Shown: one piece after another, positions 27,791 to 36,330 of the stretch
How positions within the stretch are numbered: position 1 is the first letter of the stretch
Layout of the letters: every line of letters starts with the position of its first letter
Assembly (NCBI GenBank): GCA_016789785.1
Contig: JAEUQE010000005.1
Location: 1-64,000, forward strand
Direction: 5' to 3'
DNA: 64,000 nucleotides
Origin: Bryobacterales bacterium
GTDB lineage: Bacteria; Acidobacteriota; Terriglobia; Bryobacterales; Bryobacteraceae
Made by a program: the position numbers and the translations under genes
Notes under the pieces: model-generated
What the model was told of the DNA's origin: nothing
Databases searched by the model: none
The model's input: only the letters and a program-made list of their open reading frames with translations

Positions 27791-29334
27791 CATTACTCGA
27801 TCTCACACTGTTGCTTCCACTGGTTGGCTTCATCGCGCTATTGCTTGTTCCACGCAAGGCCGAGAGCACCATTCGTCTTGTCGCACTCGTTCTCTCGCTG
27901 GTCGTCTTCGTTCTGTCGCTGGGACTCACCGCGCCGTTCTACGAAACGCCGAACGGCAACGCGTTCGTCACGGATGTGCCCTGGATCAAGACACCGGAGA
28001 TCCGCTATCACGTGGGCATCGACGGGCTGAGCATCTGGCTGGTAATGCTCTCCACGCTGCTGACTCCGATCTCGATTCTCATCTCGTGGAAGTACATTGA
28101 CACCCGGATCAAAGAGTTCTACGCCTTCCTGCTGCTGCTTGAGTTCGGGCTCATCGGAGTGTTCGTTGCGTGGGACATGTTTCTGTTCTACGTGTTCTGG
28201 GAAGTGTGCCTGGTTCCGATGTACTTCCTCATCGGTATCTGGGGACATGAGCGCCGCATTTACGCGGCGGTCAAGTTCTTCCTCTACACGATGGCTGGCT
28301 CGGTGTTGATGCTGGCCGCGATCATCTACCTGTTCAACAAAGCGCAGACCTTCGACTACGTAAACACCGTAAGCCTGCTGCAAAGCGGACGGCTGGTACT
28401 GAACTCGACGGAGCAGATGCTGCTCTTCCTGGCGTTCTTCTTTGCTTTCGCGATCAAGGTGCCGCTGTTCCCGCTGCACACATGGCTGCCCGACGCGCAC
28501 GTGGAAGCACCCACCGCGGGTTCCGTGATGCTCGCCGCCGTCATGCTGAAAATGGGCACCTACGGCATCATTCGCTTCTGTCTGCCGATGTTTCCGGCGG
28601 CCGCCCGCGAGTGCGCACCCTGGATCGCCGCGCTGGCGATTATCGGAATCATCTACGGCGCACTGGTCGCGCTGGTGCAGCCCAACATGAAGAAGCTGGT
28701 GGCCTACTCTTCGGTGAGTCACTTGGGCTTCGTGGTGCTCGGCATCTTCTCGTTCAATCAGAATGGCCTGGACGGGGCGGTCTACCAGATGCTGAACCAC
28801 GGCATCTCTACAGGCGCACTCTTCATGCTGGTCGGCTATTGCTACGAGCGGACGCACTCGCTCGAGATCAAGGATTACGGCGGTGCAGCCACACCGGCGC
28901 CGATTCTCGCCACGATCTTCCTGATTACTTCGCTCGCCAGCGTGGGGCTCCCGACGCTGAACAACTTCATCGGCGAATTTTTGGTGTTGCAGGGCGTGGC
29001 ACAGGTCAACTTCACGTGGACGGTACTGGCCGCCATCGGCGTGATCCTCAGTGCGGCCTACATGCTGTGGCTCTACCAGAGAGCATTCCTTGGCGAGACC
29101 AACGAGCATTTGAAGGGTCACATGCATGACCTGAACGGCCGCGAGATCGCGGCTGCGATTCCACTACTCATCCTGATGGTGTGGATGGGCGTTTATACGA
29201 AGAGCTTCCTGCCCATGATCAGCGCCGCCAATGCGCGCATTCTGGAGCAGAGCAAACAGGGCGTCGAGTTCCGCGTCGACATGAAGAAGGACAAGAACGT
29301 GGCGCAACTGGGAGATACCGCAAATGGACGCTAG
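27787..29334 (+). CDS. nuoM: NADH-quinone oxidoreductase subunit M
   Basis: ND4 homologue, 515 residues from the ATG overlapping the nuoL stop. It is an antiporter-like pump: FYVFWEVCLVPMYFLIGIWG carries the key Glu, and KVPLFPLHTWLPDAHVEAPT and YSSVSHLGFVVLGIF follow. An in-frame start at 27724 exists but lies inside nuoL and adds a non-homologous leader. Confidence 0.96.
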   Translation: MTLLDLTLLLPLVGFIALLLVPRKAESTIRLVALVLSLVVFVLSLGLTAPFYETPNGNAFVTDVPWIKTPEIRYHVGIDGLSIWLVMLSTLLTPISILISWKYIDTRIKEFYAFLLLLEFGLIGVFVAWDMFLFYVFWEVCLVPMYFLIGIWGHERRIYAAVKFFLYTMAGSVLMLAAIIYLFNKAQTFDYVNTVSLLQSGRLVLNSTEQMLLFLAFFFAFAIKVPLFPLHTWLPDAHVEAPTAGSVMLAAVMLKMGTYGIIRFCLPMFPAAARECAPWIAALAIIGIIYGALVALVQPNMKKLVAYSSVSHLGFVVLGIFSFNQNGLDGAVYQMLNHGISTGALFMLVGYCYERTHSLEIKDYGGAATPAPILATIFLITSLASVGLPTLNNFIGEFLVLQGVAQVNFTWTVLAAIGVILSAAYMLWLYQRAFLGETNEHLKGHMHDLNGREIAAAIPLLILMVWMGVYTKSFLPMISAANARILEQSKQGVEFRVDMKKDKNVAQLGDTANGR

Positions 29335-30784
29335 TTTTGTTCCGGAGCCGATCCATCTGGTCCGGTTCGCGCCGGAATTGCTGCTGACGATCTTCGGCAC
29401 GCTGATCATGGTGCTGGATCCTCTCACGAAGGAAGGCAACAAGAACCGGCTGGGCGTGATCGCGATGATTGGGCTGATTGCGGCCGCATGGGGCACATCG
29501 ATCGCAGCCGCCAACCCTGGAGCCGCATTTTCCGACATGCTCATCGTTGACGGGTTTGCGACATTTTTCCGGTATTTGTCGATTCTCGTCGGTGTCTTGA
29601 CGCTGGCCTGTTCGTTTGCCTACCTCAAGCGGGAGAAGGCCGATTCCGGCGAATACTACGCGCTGATTCTCTTCTCGATCGCGGGCCAGTGCGTGATGGT
29701 GAGCGCGAATGAGTTGATCATGATCTTCATCGGACTGGAGATCTCATCCATCGCGAGCTACGTGCTTGCCGGCTACCTGCGCGACGATAAGCGCAACAAC
29801 GAGGCGGCACTGAAGTACTTCCTGCTCGGCTCGTTCGCGACCGCGTTTCTGCTTTACGGTATTGCTTGGATCTACGGGATCACGGGCTCCACGAATCTCA
29901 CCGAGATTCACCGCTTCCTCGGTAATCGCGACATCGCACCGAACGTGAGCCTGATCGGCACTTCGGCTGCACTGATGTTCGTCGGCTTCGCGTTCAAGGT
30001 GTCGGCGGCGCCATTTCAGGTATGGGCACCCGACGTGTATCAGGGTGCGCCCGCTCCGGTCAGCGCCTTTCTCTCCGCGGGCCCGAAGGCCGCGGCGTTC
30101 GCAATCTTCCTGCGAGTCTACATGACGGCTTTCGAACCGATCGCCGACCACTGGCAGCCGGTGGTGTGGGCATCGGCGCTGGCGACTATGATCGTCGGCA
30201 ACTTCGCCGCGCTCCTGCAGTCGAACATCAAGCGGCTGCTCGCCTATAGCTCGATCGCGCACGCAGGGTACGTTCTGGTCGCGGTGACCACACACTCGCA
30301 GATCGGCACCGCGGCGGCACTGTTCTATCTCGCCTCCTACGCGTTCATGAACGTAGGCGCGTTTGCGGTCGTCACGCACTTCGCCCGGCAAGGCGAGCGT
30401 TATGTGAATACGGATGATCTCGCGGGGCTCGGCCAGCGTCAACCGGTGACGGCGGCTCTGCTCTCCGTCTTCCTGTTGTCGTTTATCGGCGTGCCACTCA
30501 CCGCCGGCTTCTTCGGCAAGTTCTACATCTTCAAGGCGGCGCTGGATGCGAATCTGGTGTGGCTCACGGTGCTGGGTCTGCTGAACAGCGCGGTGGCTGC
30601 CTACTACTATCTGCGGATCATCGTGGTGATGTACTTCCACGAGCCCGGCGAAAGTGTCGCGGACTTGCAGGCTCCCGCACCCGGCATTCAAGCCGTACTG
30701 TGGGCTTCGGCGGCAGCCACGCTGTTCCTCGGCATCTTCCCGTCGTGGGTGCTCGACTTTGCCGGCAAGGCAGTCCTGAAGTAG
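29324..30784 (+). CDS. nuoN: NADH-quinone oxidoreductase subunit N
   Basis: ND2 homologue, 486 residues, the third antiporter-like pump: ELIMIFIGLEISSIASYVLAGY, FKVSAAPFQVWAPDVYQGAP and YSSIAHAGYVLVAV. The ATG lies 11 bases inside nuoM. It is the last gene of the operon; the next gene is convergent. Confidence 0.96.
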   Translation: MDASFVPEPIHLVRFAPELLLTIFGTLIMVLDPLTKEGNKNRLGVIAMIGLIAAAWGTSIAAANPGAAFSDMLIVDGFATFFRYLSILVGVLTLACSFAYLKREKADSGEYYALILFSIAGQCVMVSANELIMIFIGLEISSIASYVLAGYLRDDKRNNEAALKYFLLGSFATAFLLYGIAWIYGITGSTNLTEIHRFLGNRDIAPNVSLIGTSAALMFVGFAFKVSAAPFQVWAPDVYQGAPAPVSAFLSAGPKAAAFAIFLRVYMTAFEPIADHWQPVVWASALATMIVGNFAALLQSNIKRLLAYSSIAHAGYVLVAVTTHSQIGTAAALFYLASYAFMNVGAFAVVTHFARQGERYVNTDDLAGLGQRQPVTAALLSVFLLSFIGVPLTAGFFGKFYIFKAALDANLVWLTVLGLLNSAVAAYYYLRIIVVMYFHEPGESVADLQAPAPGIQAVLWASAAATLFLGIFPSWVLDFAGKAVLK

Positions 30785-30819
30785 CTACTCCGGACCGTGT
30801 GTGCCGGCTCCGTGCCGGT

Positions 30820-32277
30820 CTACCAGAGCTTGTAATTGAGTTCGATGTATCCGAACCGCGCGCGCGGTCCCTTCGGATAGATCGCCGATACGACGGACTT
30901 ACCGTCCGAGTAGCCGAAATAGGTCGTCAGCGTGACCTTCGGATTGACTTTCCAGTCCATGTTGATATCCCACAGGTTGGCGAGCGACGCGGCGTTGTTC
31001 GAGGGACGTCCGATGTAGCCGAAACTCCACGGCTGGAATGCGCCACCGCCAAGCACCCACAGGTCCTGGCGTTTGGCGAGACTCAGCGCGTGGAACTCGC
31101 CTGACACGGTCACCGCCTTGTGCGGCCGCACCATGAGAGTTCCGAAGAAGTCCTGGTTGTTCACCATGTCAAAAAACGGGAAGCGCGCGAACGGACGCGG
31201 CGTGGGCAGGATCTGGAAGAACGTGTTGTGCGTGCGGTCGCCAGGATTCCCGTCTCCGCTGCCATGGTAGTACCCGCCGCGAATCCACGGCTTCAGTTTC
31301 GGAAGCACTTTGGGCTGAATGCCGGCTTCGAAGTCCACAGCATTGCCACGATGATCGATTCGTCCCCAGCGCCCGTGTTGGACCGCGCCCCACAGGATGA
31401 AGTCGACAGTTCCGGCGTTGGTCTCCACAGCGTGCAGATAGTGGCCACCCCATGTCCAGATGCCAATGTTGCTCAGATCTCCCGCGCGCACGTTTGCCGG
31501 GCGGTTGTCCGTCTTCAGGACGCGCCGCCAGTCGTGATAGTAGAGTCCGAAGAAACGCAGGTCGCCGGCGCTTCTCTCCTTTCCAACCGCCTTCGCGTAG
31601 GAAAGATAGCCGAAGCCAACCTTGTTCCATCCCCAACCATCCGCTTGAAAGACGCCGCGCGTTGGAACCGCGCCGACGAAGGTGATCGTACCGCCGGGCT
31701 TCACCAACGAGTAGTGCGCCCCGTCGAAACTGCGTTGCACATGCGCCCAGCCGAAGTTGCCGATGAGCCTCTGATTGATGCGAGCCACCTTCAGTGCCGC
31801 CAGCGTCGGGTTCTTGGGTGTTAGTTCGCTGCCATCAAGGAACTCAAAGCGGCCCAACCGCAGCGATTGGTTCGCCCCTCCGATTCCCTTGAAGCGGACA
31901 AACGCCTGCTTCGGGAAAATCATCGCGGCGTTGCGATTCCGGTCATTCGCGCTGAAATAGTTGCCGCCGAGCCCCAACAGTCCCTGCGGCGCGGGCGCGA
32001 TCGCGTTGTCAGGCAAGCCGAGCAGAAGCGGTACGCCCAATTCGAGTTGCCAGTCGAAGTTTTCGAACTGCTGGGAGAAGCCGAAGCGGCCGAGGGTTCC
32101 AAGATACGCGTACGGATCATTGGAGCCGGTCTGGAACCAGTCCCAGGCCTCCATGCGCGTTCGCAACGTCGCCTGGAAATTGATTCTGTGCGCCGATGGC
32201 TTCGTCTCCGGTTTGGTCTGCGCCGGTGCCAGCGTGGCCGAGGCGAAGAATAGGAAAAAGAATTGCAGACGTATCAT
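30820..32277 (-). CDS. Alginate-export (AlgE-like) family outer-membrane beta-barrel
   Basis: Outer-membrane protein of 485 residues with a signal peptide (FFFLFFASATLAPAQ). Many alternating aromatic/polar strands end in a C-terminal strand finishing YIELNYKLW, the aromatic-terminal signal for barrel insertion. The layout (Arg-rich N-terminal strand RINFQATLRTRMEAWDWF, then SLRLGRFEFLDGSE) resembles the alginate-export family, which also includes many porins of unknown substrate. It is divergent from nrfHA with a shared 95-bp region holding a CRP-type site, so a co-regulated anion channel is one possibility. Alginate transport itself is not indicated. Confidence 0.75.
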   Translation of the reverse strand: MIRLQFFFLFFASATLAPAQTKPETKPSAHRINFQATLRTRMEAWDWFQTGSNDPYAYLGTLGRFGFSQQFENFDWQLELGVPLLLGLPDNAIAPAPQGLLGLGGNYFSANDRNRNAAMIFPKQAFVRFKGIGGANQSLRLGRFEFLDGSELTPKNPTLAALKVARINQRLIGNFGWAHVQRSFDGAHYSLVKPGGTITFVGAVPTRGVFQADGWGWNKVGFGYLSYAKAVGKERSAGDLRFFGLYYHDWRRVLKTDNRPANVRAGDLSNIGIWTWGGHYLHAVETNAGTVDFILWGAVQHGRWGRIDHRGNAVDFEAGIQPKVLPKLKPWIRGGYYHGSGDGNPGDRTHNTFFQILPTPRPFARFPFFDMVNNQDFFGTLMVRPHKAVTVSGEFHALSLAKRQDLWVLGGGAFQPWSFGYIGRPSNNAASLANLWDINMDWKVNPKVTLTTYFGYSDGKSVVSAIYPKGPRARFGYIELNYKLW

Positions 32278-32323
32278 CGAGATCTCTCTATTCCATAGTG
32301 TGAAGGGATGACTTTCGCGAAGC

Positions 32324-32339
32324 TGTGACTGGAGTCACT
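32324..32339. promoter_or_regulatory. CRP/FNR-family operator between the porin-like gene and nrfH
   Basis: The sequence TGTGA-N6-TCACT matches the CRP consensus TGTGA-N6-TCACA in nine of ten positions; its core is the inverted repeat GTGACT/AGTCAC. It is centred at 32331.5. With a -10-like AATAAT at 32361-32366 and a start near 32373, the centre falls at about -41.5, the class II activator position. Which family member binds it is not known. Confidence 0.6.
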
Positions 32340-32372
32340 TCCGCGGAGTGGTGGGTTGTGAATAATATTCTT

Positions 32373-32855
32373 ATGACCATGCGAGACAGATCGTCCTTCG
32401 GATCGAGAGGCGGTTCAGTCACTCTGATCCTGTTGGGCGTCCTGGTCGGCGCGTTCGTTGGAGTTGGCCTGTTTACGTTTGGCTATGCACAGGGCAGTTC
32501 GTATCTGACAGATGATCCAGCGGCTTGTGCGAATTGCCATGTGATGCGGGAACAGCATGCCGGATGGATGAAGGCGAGTCACCGCAGCGTGGCCGTCTGC
32601 AACGATTGCCACGCACCGGCGGGCCTAGTGTCCAAGTACGGCACGAAAGCGTTGAATGGGTTCTTTCACTCCTGGGCCTTCACGACGAACCGTTTTCCCG
32701 ACCGCATTCAGATCACCGGACGGAACGCGCGAGTTACCGAAGGCGCCTGCCTGAAATGCCACGCCGACATCGTTTCCAGCTTTCAGGCGGTGCGTGAACA
32801 TCGCGGTGGTGTTGCGTGCACACAGTGTCATAAGGGCGTCGGCCATCAGGAATGA
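32373..32855 (+). CDS. nrfH: Cytochrome c nitrite reductase small subunit, tetraheme NapC/NirT type
   Basis: Membrane-anchored quinol dehydrogenase of 160 residues that passes electrons from menaquinol to NrfA. One N-terminal helix (about 15-37) is followed by four c-type heme motifs: C52ANCH, C76NDCH, C126LKCH and C149TQCH. Downstream position of nrfA and the size fit NrfH rather than NapC. The frame opens earlier at 32325, inside the operator, so ATG 32373 or ATG 32379 is preferred. Neither has a clear Shine-Dalgarno, and the promoter geometry suggests a leaderless message. Confidence 0.9.
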   Translation: MTMRDRSSFGSRGGSVTLILLGVLVGAFVGVGLFTFGYAQGSSYLTDDPAACANCHVMREQHAGWMKASHRSVAVCNDCHAPAGLVSKYGTKALNGFFHSWAFTTNRFPDRIQITGRNARVTEGACLKCHADIVSSFQAVREHRGGVACTQCHKGVGHQE

Positions 32856-32880
32856 GTCATCTTTAGGAGCAATGAATTCA

Positions 32881-34284
32881 ATGGGACTTCGCGGAAATCG
32901 CGAGTGCGGTTCGATGAAGGGTGTGGGCATCGCGATTCTTGTCACTGCGGTTGCCACGCTTGGAATCAGCGCGCTACTCGTCAATGTCTTTGAACGCAAA
33001 CAGGAGGCGCGGAATCCGTTTTATCGTGTCGTGGAGTTGACTGACGATACGGACGATCCGGCCGTTTGGGGTAAGAATTTTCCTTTGCATTATTCCAGCT
33101 ACAAGAGCACCGTCGACATGGAGCGCACGCGCTATGGCGGCTCCGAGTCGTTGCCGCACACGCCGACGCAGGCCGATCCCCGGCATGTGGTGACGCAGAG
33201 CAAGATCCAGGAGGATCCCCGGCTGAAGCGCATGTGGCTGGGTTATCCGTTCTCGGTCGATTTCCGTGAGGAACGCGGCCACGCCTACATGTTTGAGGAT
33301 CAGCAGTTCACCAAGCGTGTGACGGAGTTCAAGCAGCCCGGCACGTGTCTGAACTGCCATGCGTCAGTGTATACCACCTACCGGAAGCTCGGAAACGGTG
33401 ACATCTTCGCCGGCTTCGAGAAACTGAATCAGATGCCATATGTGGAAGCGGCGAAGAACGCGAAGCACCCGGTCTCCTGCATTGATTGCCATGACCCGAA
33501 GAACATGCAGCTACGGATCTCGCGGCCGGCGTTCATTGAAGGCATCCGGGCTTACAAGGCGTCGCAGGGCGTCGCCAACTACGACCCGAACACGCAGGCC
33601 ACCGCTCAGGAAATGCGCAGCTATGTGTGCGGGCAATGTCACGTGGAGTACTACTTCAAGGGGCCCGAGAAGCGTCTCACGTTCCCATGGCACAAGGGTC
33701 TGAAGGTGGAGAACATCACCGCCTACTACGACGAAGTGAAGCACAAGGACTTCGCGCACAAGGAATCGGGCGCTCCGGCGCTGAAAGCGCAGCACCCCGA
33801 ATTCGAGATGTACAGCCAGGGTGTGCACGCACGCAGCGGCGTATCGTGTGCTGACTGCCACATGCCTTACAAGCGCGAGGGCGGACTGAAGATCTCGGAC
33901 CACCATGTGCAAAGTCCGCTGCTCAACATCAACCGTGCGTGTCAGGGCTGTCATCACTTCTCGGAGAAGGAGATGAAGGAGCGCGTGGAGACGATCCAGA
34001 GCCGCTTCTTCGGATCTCGCAACATCGCGATGGATGCACTAATGGATCTGATCACGGACATCAGGACGGCCAAGGAAGCCGGCGCTTCCGACAGTGATCT
34101 GGCTAAAGCGTGGGACTTCCAGCGCAAGGCACAGTTCTATCTCGATTTCGTGGAGGCGGAGAACTCCACCGGTTTCCATGCGCCGCAGGAAGCGATGCGG
34201 ATTCTGACGGAGTCGGTGGACTTCTCACGCAAGGGCCAACTGGCTGTGCGCGAAATCAAGAAGAGCGGACCGAAGGCGGACTGA
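32881..34284 (+). CDS. nrfA: Ammonia-forming cytochrome c nitrite reductase with CxxCH at the active-site heme
   Basis: Periplasmic pentaheme enzyme reducing nitrite to ammonium. From ATG 32881 (AGGAG eleven bases upstream; ATG 32872 is possible) it is 467 residues with an N-terminal membrane anchor or uncleaved signal. Five heme motifs: C156LNCH, C200IDCH, C250GQCH, C323ADCH and C354QGCH. Catalytic-region conservation is strong: CGQCHVEYYF, LTFPWHKGLKVENI, LKAQHPEFE and SCADCHMPYK. The first motif is CxxCH, where classical NrfA has CxxCK with Lys as the heme ligand. It follows nrfH by 25 bases. Confidence 0.93.
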   Translation: MGLRGNRECGSMKGVGIAILVTAVATLGISALLVNVFERKQEARNPFYRVVELTDDTDDPAVWGKNFPLHYSSYKSTVDMERTRYGGSESLPHTPTQADPRHVVTQSKIQEDPRLKRMWLGYPFSVDFREERGHAYMFEDQQFTKRVTEFKQPGTCLNCHASVYTTYRKLGNGDIFAGFEKLNQMPYVEAAKNAKHPVSCIDCHDPKNMQLRISRPAFIEGIRAYKASQGVANYDPNTQATAQEMRSYVCGQCHVEYYFKGPEKRLTFPWHKGLKVENITAYYDEVKHKDFAHKESGAPALKAQHPEFEMYSQGVHARSGVSCADCHMPYKREGGLKISDHHVQSPLLNINRACQGCHHFSEKEMKERVETIQSRFFGSRNIAMDALMDLITDIRTAKEAGASDSDLAKAWDFQRKAQFYLDFVEAENSTGFHAPQEAMRILTESVDFSRKGQLAVREIKKSGPKAD

Positions 34285-34375
34285 CGTTTTGCGGATCGCG
34301 TCTCGCGGATCGAGCGCGGCGCGATCCGGTCACAAGCCCAGCGCAGGCTGCACGGGTGATGTCCGCCGTTCCGCT

Positions 34376-34720
34376 TTACAGTATCCTGAACTGCTTCAGT
34401 CGCTTCGCCTTCCTGTCAAAGGTAAGCGTCGCCGTGCATCCCGCCCTCTCACCGAGCGCACCAATGAGCGCATCCGGGAATGATCCGTCTCCTGACTTCA
34501 GAGCGATCTTCGCGGCGAAAACATCCTGCTCATTCTGCACATGAAACGGATCCGCTTGAAGGATACGTTCGATAGCCCCAGCGACTTCTTCGTTCGATAG
34601 GCGTAGATCCGATCCGGGACCCCGATAACGCACGAGGGCATTGGTATCCAGCCGGCCATCAACGCCTGCTTCGCTGTTTACCGGTGACCGCGCCACCCCA
34701 AACCGCATCTTCCATAGCAT
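34376..34720 (-). pseudogene. Decayed VapC-type PIN-domain toxin with internal deletion
   Basis: The reading frame keeps the beginning (LDTNALVRY) and the end (DGSFPDALIGALGERAGC, then TFDRKAKRL) of a VapC-like PIN RNase. The roughly 35 residues normally between them are missing, including the segment with the second catalytic acidic residue (the ELVWVL region). LDTNALVRY runs directly into RGPGSDLRLSNEE. The usual start just before LDTN is also lost: the frame has no ATG there, only upstream codons inside vapB. Three of four PIN acidic residues remain. It probably cannot cleave RNA. Confidence 0.7.
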
Positions 34721-34907
34721 TCAGGGAAGCTCGCCGGCGAGCCTTCACAATGCCTCTCAGCCTCGACACAGGGATCTTCGGGAGGATCACGACGCTGCCG
34801 TCCGGATGGAGGAAGAACTTGATTCGATCGCCCGGATCGAGTTGAAGATGATCCCGAATGGCCTTGGGGATCGTGACCCGTCCTTTGATGTTCAACGTGG
34901 ATTCCAT
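34659..34907 (-). CDS. AbrB/SpoVT-fold antitoxin (VapB type)
   Basis: An 82-residue protein with the AbrB swapped-hairpin DNA-binding domain: LNIKGRVTIPKAIRDHLQLD followed by GDRIKFFLHPDGSVVI. The C-terminal tail (about 48-82) is the toxin-binding part. Antitoxins of this kind block the paired VapC and repress their own promoter. The gene is intact although the downstream toxin frame is damaged, so it may now act only as a regulator or as an antidote to another VapC. Confidence 0.85.
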   Translation of the reverse strand: MESTLNIKGRVTIPKAIRDHLQLDPGDRIKFFLHPDGSVVILPKIPVSRLRGIVKARRRASLNAMEDAVWGGAVTGKQRSRR

Positions 34908-34950
34908 CTGGTCATCTCTTCACAACTTATCGAACAGCGCAGGCCACCCG

Positions 34951-35595
34951 TCATGGCTGGTGAAAATGTGGCTGCAGACGTGCCGCGAGATCGATCCCCA
35001 ACTGGATCTGATAGGTCAGCGCCGCGGCGCTCGCCCACCAATCCGCGGATCGCAGACAAAAGCCGCGGGGTTCCATCGCGATGCGGTGCAAGCGAACCGG
35101 CCGCAGTTTGCGGTCGGTGCCGAAGGCTTCTGGCCACTGAGTGAGGCGCGCTCGCATCGCCTCGTCAATCACTCCAGCGGTATCGTGAATCACAAGCTCC
35201 GGTTCGTTGGCTTCAAAGAGGCCTTTCAGCCCTCGCCTGCGGAACGTCCGGATCATGTCAAGGACTGCTCCGATATCGGTCTGCGGCACATCATAGTAGA
35301 CATTGATCAACGGCACACGGAACGGGATCGGCGCCGTCGATTTCGTACGCACCGCATCGGTGACCTGACCCAGCATCTCGTGAAAGTCGGCCTCTCTGAT
35401 TACGAGTTCCGGACAGACCCATGCGATGGCTGAGGTCCGCACGCTCTCCCAGTCCTGGTCGAGCGTGCACTGCCAAGCGAGCCCGTTGCTGCTACCTTCG
35501 ATCAGAAACTCGCAGTTACCGGTAGCCCTCCACTGCCAGCCGTTTCGCGCTGCCGTCTCCGCGATGAATTCGTGATTGTGCCAGGGGTCGCCCAC
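34951..35595 (-). CDS. Hypothetical protein, unknown function
   Basis: Protein of 214 residues starting at GTG 35595. No signal peptide, membrane helix or recognised motif. It is Trp-rich (WHNHE, WQWRATG, WQCTLDQDW, DWWASAAAL), with a segment PFRVPLINVYYDVPQTD and a helical C-terminus. It lies in the same direction as the SYLF gene (27 bases upstream) and VapB (43 bases downstream), but a shared transcript is unproven. The codon pattern looks ordinary for the window, so it is probably a real gene. I do not recognise the family. Confidence 0.55.
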   Translation of the reverse strand: MGDPWHNHEFIAETAARNGWQWRATGNCEFLIEGSSNGLAWQCTLDQDWESVRTSAIAWVCPELVIREADFHEMLGQVTDAVRTKSTAPIPFRVPLINVYYDVPQTDIGAVLDMIRTFRRRGLKGLFEANEPELVIHDTAGVIDEAMRARLTQWPEAFGTDRKLRPVRLHRIAMEPRGFCLRSADWWASAAALTYQIQLGIDLAARLQPHFHQP

Positions 35596-35622
35596 GGGAT
35601 GGGATCCAGGTGATCAGCGAGT

Positions 35623-36297
35623 CTACTTGCGGCCCGAGTACTTGTTCAGAATCGACACAAGCTTCTGTGCGCTGGCCGGAGCCGCCGTATCGCCCATCAC
35701 AATGGCTTTGTTCTCGAGTTCCTTGCCGTAGAGGCCCTTGATCGCTTCCCTGTCCGGGCGAAGCGTTGCGCCTTGCAGGGAGATACCCGCGAACGCCCCG
35801 CGCGAACGGGACCACGTCAGGATCTCGGCGCGCATCGTTGCATCGGTCTCGGCCGCAGCGGTTCGACCCACTGGACCCGCGGCAGCCGAAGCATCGCCGC
35901 CGACAGTGAACTTGCTCCCCAGCAAACGGTCCGCACCCCGCTCATTCATCACGAGCATCACGACGTCCGTCTCCGATCCGCCGATCTGCAGACCAAAGCT
36001 TCCGCCCTCCACGCGCACCGCGCCAGGCGCCGACCAACCCGTGCCGCCCTTCTTCCGGCAAAGCACAAATCCACGTCCGAACTTCGCGCCAAACACGAAG
36101 GCGCCCTTCTTCAATCCGGGAACCAGTACCGCGCAAGTCGCCTTGTCCAGCAGATCCTGAGGAATCTCCTTGTCCTTAATACCCATGATTTCATCGAACA
36201 TCAGGGCAGCGTTTTCCAGCCGCTTGTCTTCTTCCGGCCCAGCGGTAAGAGTCAAGGCGGCCAGTGGTAATAGCAACAGGTTACGAAGTCGCATCAC
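35623..36297 (-). CDS. SYLF/Ysc84-type lipid-binding domain protein, exported
   Basis: A 224-residue protein with a signal peptide (LLLLPLAALTLTAG) and one SYLF (Ysc84, formerly DUF500) domain. Domain features: IPQDLLDKATCAVLVPGLKKG, AFVFGAKFGRGFVLCRK, and the C-terminal RSRGAFAGISLQGATLRPD. Eukaryotic SYLF proteins bind phosphoinositides; bacterial ones are exported and of unclear role, possibly binding outer-membrane lipids. It is divergent from the MATE exporter gene. Confidence 0.85.
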   Translation of the reverse strand: MMRLRNLLLLPLAALTLTAGPEEDKRLENAALMFDEIMGIKDKEIPQDLLDKATCAVLVPGLKKGAFVFGAKFGRGFVLCRKKGGTGWSAPGAVRVEGGSFGLQIGGSETDVVMLVMNERGADRLLGSKFTVGGDASAAAGPVGRTAAAETDATMRAEILTWSRSRGAFAGISLQGATLRPDREAIKGLYGKELENKAIVMGDTAAPASAQKLVSILNKYSGRK

Positions 36298-36330
36298 TTT
36301 CGATGATAGACGATCACGTAAGCTGGAAGG

